DNA of 64,000 nucleotides, taken from positions 2,615,545 through 2,679,544 of the forward strand of contig NZ_KQ031382.1 in assembly GCF_000384335.2 (NCBI RefSeq), in the 5' to 3' direction. The position numbers and the translations under genes are program-made. Source of the DNA: Hyphomicrobium sp. 99 (GTDB lineage Bacteria; Pseudomonadota; Alphaproteobacteria; Rhizobiales; Hyphomicrobiaceae). The notes under the pieces are model-generated. The model was not told the origin of the DNA. It made no database searches and saw nothing but the letters and a program-made list of their open reading frames with translations. This document shows, piece by piece, positions 60,205-64,000 of the stretch; positions within the stretch are counted from its first letter, which is position 1; every line of letters starts with the position of its first letter.

Positions 60205-60717
60205 ATGGCCAAAATCACCAAAGTTCTGGTCGGCGAATCGCTCGTCGGCGACGGCAACGAAGTCGCTCACATCGACCTCATCATCGGACCGCGTGGTTCG
60301 GCTGCTGAGACGGCTTTCTGCAACGCCTTGACGAACAACAAGGACGGCTTCACGACGCTCCTCGCTGTCATCGCGCCGAACCTCCCCTGCAAGCCGAACA
60401 CGATCCTTTACAACAAGGTCACGATCAAGGACGCCCGTCAGGCCGTTCAGATGTTCGGACCCGCTCAGTACGGCGTCGCAAAGGCCGTTCAGGACTCGGT
60501 CGCTGAAGGCGTTATCCCGGCTGCAGAAGCTGATGACCTCTTCATCTCGGTCGGCGTGTTCATCCACTGGGAAGCTGCCGACGACGCGAAGATCCAGGAC
60601 TACAACTACCGCGCCGTTAAGGAATCGATCGCTCGCGCAGTTGCCGGCAAGCCGACGGCTGCTGAAGCAACCGCACAGCGCAACTCGGTTCAGCATCCGT
60701 TCGGTGCAAAGGCTTGA
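60205..60717 (+). CDS. fae: Formaldehyde-activating enzyme Fae
   Basis: A 170-residue enzyme that condenses formaldehyde with H4MPT to methylene-H4[59 protein letters not shown] carries the catalytic His (H22 in VAHID). [29 protein letters not shown] and AVKESI follow. ATG 60205 is behind GGGAGG. It is in the same direction as, and 229 bases after, orf7, with its own promoter-like sequence. Codon choice is strikingly uniform (for example CTC, ATC, AAG, GGC), as expected for high expression. Confidence 0.97.
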   Translation: MAKITKVLVGESLVGDGNEVAHIDLIIGPRGSAAETAFCNALTNNKDGFTTLLAVIAPNLPCKPNTILYNKVTIKDARQAVQMFGPAQYGVAKAVQDSVAEGVIPAAEADDLFISVGVFIHWEAADDAKIQDYNYRAVKESIARAVAGKPTAAEATAQRNSVQHPFGAKA

Positions 60718-60905
60718 AGCGGAAACCGTCCTCAGCAGGTCGAAAATAAAAATGAAACTGCCCCTCCTATGAAGGGGGGTCTGCTGCAGCGATTGGGTAG
60801 ACTGCTCTCGGGCCGTTACAGCGGTTGACATCTGAGCCGAAGCCATGGCCGCAACTTGGCTTCGAACTCAGCTGGAGCGGCTGCTGCCAATTCCGGACTG
60901 GACGA

Positions 60906-61613
60906 TTACTGGCCGGCGACTTCTTTGAGGTCGCCGGCCGAAATTTTTCCCGAATGCAATGCCGACGCGATCAGAGCGCCTTTGACGCCGAGCTTTCGCA
61001 ATGCATCGAGATCCGCACGATTGCGGACACCCCCAGCCGCGTAGACGCGGCGCGCCCCTGCCCGCGACACGATATCTTTGAGCCTTTGAAAGTCTGGGCC
61101 AGCGTTCGCGCCAACGCGATCGAGCGTCATGACGATGACGCGCGACGGCCAGAGCGAAGAATCAGTAAGCAGCGATTCCGGCCCCATGAATTCGTCGTGC
61201 CTGAAATCGAGAGACAGGATCGTGCGCGCTGGCGCTTCCGCAGAGATGTCCGTCCACACCCGGGCCGTCTCGATGCTCTCCGATCCGACGACGAGCGTCG
61301 CGACAGGCGCAGCCAGCACGGCACGCGAAGCCCCGCGCGACCCAATTCCGGCATCGATCCAGATCTCAGCACCCGGCAGAACATGGCTCAGCGCGGGGAC
61401 CAAGTGCTTGTTGCGGCCCCGGCCCTCGATGCCGTCGAGATCAGCCAAATAAAGCGTGCGAAAAGGAAAAAGCTTCGCCAGACCCCGCGCCAATTCCGCC
61501 GGATCGGCGGTTGCGGCAATTGGCGTTTCAATCGGCCGATAAGCCGAACGCTCCCCCTTTACCGCGCGGACGACCTGTCCATGCGCGACATCGATAACCG
61601 GAATGACGTCCAC
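60906..61613 (-). CDS. HisA-like TIM-barrel protein of the H4MPT/methylofuran cluster (orf9-type)
   Basis: A 235-residue TIM-barrel protein related to HisA but lacking the full histidine-pathway motif set (COG1411-like, the orf9 of methylotroph clusters). IPVIDVAHGQVVRAVKGERSAYRPIETPI at the start, LYLADLDGIEGRG near residue 55, WIDAGIG near 84, and AAGGVRNRADLDALRKLGVKGALIASALHSG at the end. It is thought to act in H4MPT or methylofuran synthesis. It is divergent from mfnF and convergent with fae. Confidence 0.87.
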   Translation of the reverse strand: MDVIPVIDVAHGQVVRAVKGERSAYRPIETPIAATADPAELARGLAKLFPFRTLYLADLDGIEGRGRNKHLVPALSHVLPGAEIWIDAGIGSRGASRAVLAAPVATLVVGSESIETARVWTDISAEAPARTILSLDFRHDEFMGPESLLTDSSLWPSRVIVMTLDRVGANAGPDFQRLKDIVSRAGARRVYAAGGVRNRADLDALRKLGVKGALIASALHSGKISAGDLKEVAGQ

Positions 61614-61672
61614 TGCTTGCCTCCTCGGGCCTTGAGTGTATCACGAGCAGCGGTGGCGAAGCGAAGGCGCAA

Positions 61673-62683
61673 ATGACGAAGGTCACAATCGGCTTGGATG
61701 TTGGCGGTGCGCACCTCAAGGTCGCGCGCGTGGAAGACGGCCGCGTCGCGGCCGTTCGTCAGATCCCCTGCCCGCTGTGGGAGGGATTGGACCGCCTCGA
61801 CGCCGCGCTGCACGACGCCGAACCGCTGATCGCGAATCACACCGTCTGCGCGATCACGATGACGGGCGAACTGACCGAGATTTTCGAAACCCGCGAAGCC
61901 GGCGTGCTGGCGATCATCGAGCGGCTGCGCGAATGGCTCGAAGGTGAGCTTCGCATCTTCATGGGCCTCAAAGGCTTCGCGTCGCCGCAATCGGCCAAGG
62001 GCGATCCACTCTCGGTCGCATCGGCGAACTTCATCGCAACGGCGCTCCTCATCGCTCAGCGTCTTCCGAAATCGCTCCTCATCGATATGGGCTCGACGAC
62101 GACAGACATCATCGCGTGCGACCGTCCTCTCGGCTTGACCGATGCCGAACGCCTGCAGACGGGCGAGCTTGTCTATACGGGGCTGACGCGAACAGCCGTT
62201 GCATCGATCACAAACCGTGCGCCGCTGGCGGGTCAATGGCAAGGCCTTGCCCGCGATGGCTTCGCGACGATGGCCGATGTGCGACGCATACTCGGCGATC
62301 TTCCCGATGACGTCGATCAGCATCCAACGGCGGATGGACGGGGCAAATCACAAGAAGAAAGTCTCATCCGCTTCGCACGCGGCTTTGGGCGCGACGCGGA
62401 AATGCGCCACCTGCCGGCGTGGCAGGTTTCTGCCGAATACGTTTCCGAACGGCAGCTGCGATCAATCCACGACGGCGTGCTGCAAGTTCTGTCACGCCCG
62501 GCAGAAGCGGTGAACTCCATTGTGCTCGCCGGTATCGGCGCTTCTCATGCGGAAAAAATTGCGGTCCGGCTCGGAATTCCGGCATTCGCATTCGGCACCC
62601 TCATCGATGCCGAAGATGATCAGCGGCTCTGGGCGACGCGATGCGCGCCGGCCGTCGCCGTGGCGCTCCTGCAGCACAAATAA
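61673..62683 (+). CDS. mfnF: H4MPT-linked C1 transfer pathway protein, MfnF-like
   Basis: A 336-residue protein of the COG1548 family: GLDVGGAHLKVARVEDG at residues 8-24, an actin/hexokinase-type phosphate-binding site, AITMTGELTEIF, SLLIDMGSTTTDIIA near 140 and IVLAGIGASHAEKIAVRLG near 285. The archaeal relative MfnF joins tyramine-glutamate to the furan group in methanofuran synthesis, so here it likely makes methylofuran for the formyltransferase complex. It starts 59 bases from the divergent orf9-type gene. Confidence 0.85.
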   Translation: MTKVTIGLDVGGAHLKVARVEDGRVAAVRQIPCPLWEGLDRLDAALHDAEPLIANHTVCAITMTGELTEIFETREAGVLAIIERLREWLEGELRIFMGLKGFASPQSAKGDPLSVASANFIATALLIAQRLPKSLLIDMGSTTTDIIACDRPLGLTDAERLQTGELVYTGLTRTAVASITNRAPLAGQWQGLARDGFATMADVRRILGDLPDDVDQHPTADGRGKSQEESLIRFARGFGRDAEMRHLPAWQVSAEYVSERQLRSIHDGVLQVLSRPAEAVNSIVLAGIGASHAEKIAVRLGIPAFAFGTLIDAEDDQRLWATRCAPAVAVALLQHK

Positions 62684-62737
62684 ATTCGGCCGCAACGGAA
62701 ACCGTCGCGGCCGAAAAAACTATCGGTGGCGAATAAC

Positions 62738-63040
62738 TCAGCCGCGTTCGCGACGAAGCCGCACGAGGTCGAACGAACCGCTTTCAATTTCGAGATCGTA
62801 AACGTGACCGTTCGCGCGCTTGGCGTTGTCGACCTGCCAATACCCGTGCGACCAACGGATGTTGCGCCATTCGACGAAGCCCATGTGCTGCAGTCTCTCT
62901 GCAACGACGGCCGGATCTTCATGGGCATCGTCGCGGCCTGCGCTTGCAGGGACTGCCGTGGCGAGGCCAAGGAGTGCCACAGCCGAAGCGAGCCGTAGGA
63001 TACGGGAGACGTCAATCATCGAGTTCTGCCTTCTTGTCAT
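62738..63040 (-). CDS. Exported PepSY-like protein
   Basis: A 100-residue protein with a signal peptide (ending AVPASAG) and a small domain, AVVAERLQHMGFVEWRNIRWSHGYWQVDNAKRANGHVYDLEIESGSFDLVRLRRER, that fits a PepSY-like fold. These periplasmic domains may inhibit peptidases or bind metals or cell-wall pieces. Start ATG 63040 (AGAGTG ahead) or 63019 (AAGG ahead). The gene converges with mfnF and follows the methyltransferase gene on the same strand. Confidence 0.65.
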   Translation of the reverse strand: MTRRQNSMIDVSRILRLASAVALLGLATAVPASAGRDDAHEDPAVVAERLQHMGFVEWRNIRWSHGYWQVDNAKRANGHVYDLEIESGSFDLVRLRRERG

Positions 63041-63155
63041 GAATTCACTCTGGGGGTGCCGAGCATCAAACATATGAAGCCCGGATCGGTTCCCTCTACA
63101 CGCATTCCATGGCAGTGAGCAACAAATGAGGCGATGGAGTAAAAACGTAGCGAGC

Positions 63156-64000
63156 TTACCCAACATCCTTGAGTTGTGACTCGAGATGATGTGTCGAAAA
63201 ACCGCTAGTATTTTTCAATGCTTGATACTGCTCACGTGCCGTCACGCGATCGACGTGCGAAGATTTCACCGCCGCAATCAGAATGTTTTTGGACGTGTGT
63301 TCAGTTGAAACGAACTCAATCATCTTCACTTTGTAGCCCGAAGCTTCGAGCAGCAAAGCACGCGCCGCATCTGTGATGAGATCCGCCTGACGTTGCTTCA
63401 GAAGCGGATATTTGATGAGCCCTTGTAAGCCCTCGCCCGTATCTTTGATCTGCGGCGCGATTTCATGCTGGCAACAGGGCGCCGATAGAATGAGCGACGC
63501 ATCACCGCGCACACCGAGCGCCATCGCGTCGTCCGTCGCCGTATCGCAGGCGTGAAGCGCGATGATGATGTCCACGTGAGGCGGCGATGACCGCGATGCT
63601 TCTTCAGCAACGAACGACAATCCATCGAAGCGTAAATCGCGCGCCAGCCGATTGCAGAAATCGACGAGATCGCCGCGCATCTCAATTCCCGCCATATGGC
63701 AACGGCGGCCGAGTTGCGTCGTCAGATGATCATAAAATGCAAACGTGAGATATCCTTTGCCCGAACCGATATCGATAACGGTCAGCGCCGCATCTTTTTT
63801 TAGATCGCTGTCCTTGATCAAATCGTCGGCGATCTCGATGAAGCGGCAGATCTGGCGATATTTGCCCTGCATCGACGGCTTGATACGACCTTCCGCGTCA
63901 GCAACCTGCAACGCTTTGAGATACGGCCTGTCCGGCGGAACGAGATACGCCTTCTTGCGATCGTGCGCTTCTGGTTCCGACGTTTTCAACGTCGCCTTGC
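63156..64000 (-). CDS. SAM-dependent methyltransferase, 5' end outside the window
   Basis: At least 281 residues of a class I methyltransferase (methyltransferase domain 32 type). VIDIGSGKGYLTFAFYDHL is the SAM-binding motif I, GIEMRGDLVDFCNRLA motif II, and IIALHACDTATDDAMALGV and LSAPCCQHEI follow. The frame is open to the window end without a stop, and relatives are about 390 residues with an N-terminal extension, so the TTG at 63989 is not the true start. Substrate unknown; possibly RNA. Confidence 0.8.
   Translation of the reverse strand, partial: KATLKTSEPEAHDRKKAYLVPPDRPYLKALQVADAEGRIKPSMQGKYRQICRFIEIADDLIKDSDLKKDAALTVIDIGSGKGYLTFAFYDHLTTQLGRRCHMAGIEMRGDLVDFCNRLARDLRFDGLSFVAEEASRSSPPHVDIIIALHACDTATDDAMALGVRGDASLILSAPCCQHEIAPQIKDTGEGLQGLIKYPLLKQRQADLITDAARALLLEASGYKVKMIEFVSTEHTSKNILIAAVKSSHVDRVTAREQYQALKNTSGFSTHHLESQLKDVG

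Overview
The window looks like the chromosome of a methylotrophic alphaproteobacterium, most likely Hyphomicrobium or a close relative. The support is a nearly complete tetrahydromethanopterin (H4MPT) C1 cluster (β-RFAP synthase, mtdB, mch, fae and the orf5/orf7/orf9/orf17 and mfnF-type genes), a complete pqqABCDE operon for the methanol dehydrogenase cofactor, an NDUFS4-like complex I subunit and a cold-shock protein with two domains. Species assignment is inference.

Layout. 1-9100: housekeeping and envelope genes (WecG/TagA-type glycosyltransferase, frameshifted outer-membrane protein, tRNA-Thr, uracil-DNA glycosylase family protein, EF-hand protein, a large protein resembling the N,N-dimethylformamidase large subunit). 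7477-14305: a likely catabolic cassette made of a TetR regulator and an MBL-fold hydrolase, divergent from an ABC importer, a glutamine-synthetase-III/γ-glutamylmethylamide-synthetase-like ligase and a creatininase-family amidohydrolase, with an 18-bp perfect palindrome between the two arms. 14479-20154: tRNA-Gly, an oxalate/formate-type antiporter, 53-bp palindromic tandem repeats, the complex I subunit and membrane proteins.

20326-36653: an integrated element of about 16.3 kb bounded by perfect 47-bp repeats of the 3' part of tRNA-Pro(TGG). It carries a P4-type integrase, AlpA-type regulators, a DnaB-N/VapE replication protein beside an iteron array, an AbiTii-type protein, a terminase-small-like protein, an HK97-type capsid protein, an intact 1026-residue tape-measure protein, and a ParA/RHH cassette with its own promoter and inverted repeats. 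No portal, large terminase, protease or lysis gene is visible. The structural genes read in the reverse of the usual phage order, behind two tandem intrinsic terminators. It looks more like a phage satellite or phage-plasmid-like element than a decayed prophage, and it is the best candidate here for an undescribed system.

36760-48374: DUF192 and cold-shock proteins, glyoxalase I, a flavoprotein, then assimilatory sulfate reduction: cysH-cysD-cysN and a TauE-type exporter, facing cysJ-cysI on the other strand. 48939-52913: pqqABCDE and a small cytochrome c. 52999-62683: folK and a pterin dehydratase, then the H4MPT/methylofuran genes. Together these oxidise methanol with PQQ enzymes to formaldehyde, condense it with H4MPT (Fae), and oxidise it (MtdB, Mch). 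A copy of the palindromic repeat is embedded in frame in the orf17-type gene. The window ends inside a methyltransferase gene.
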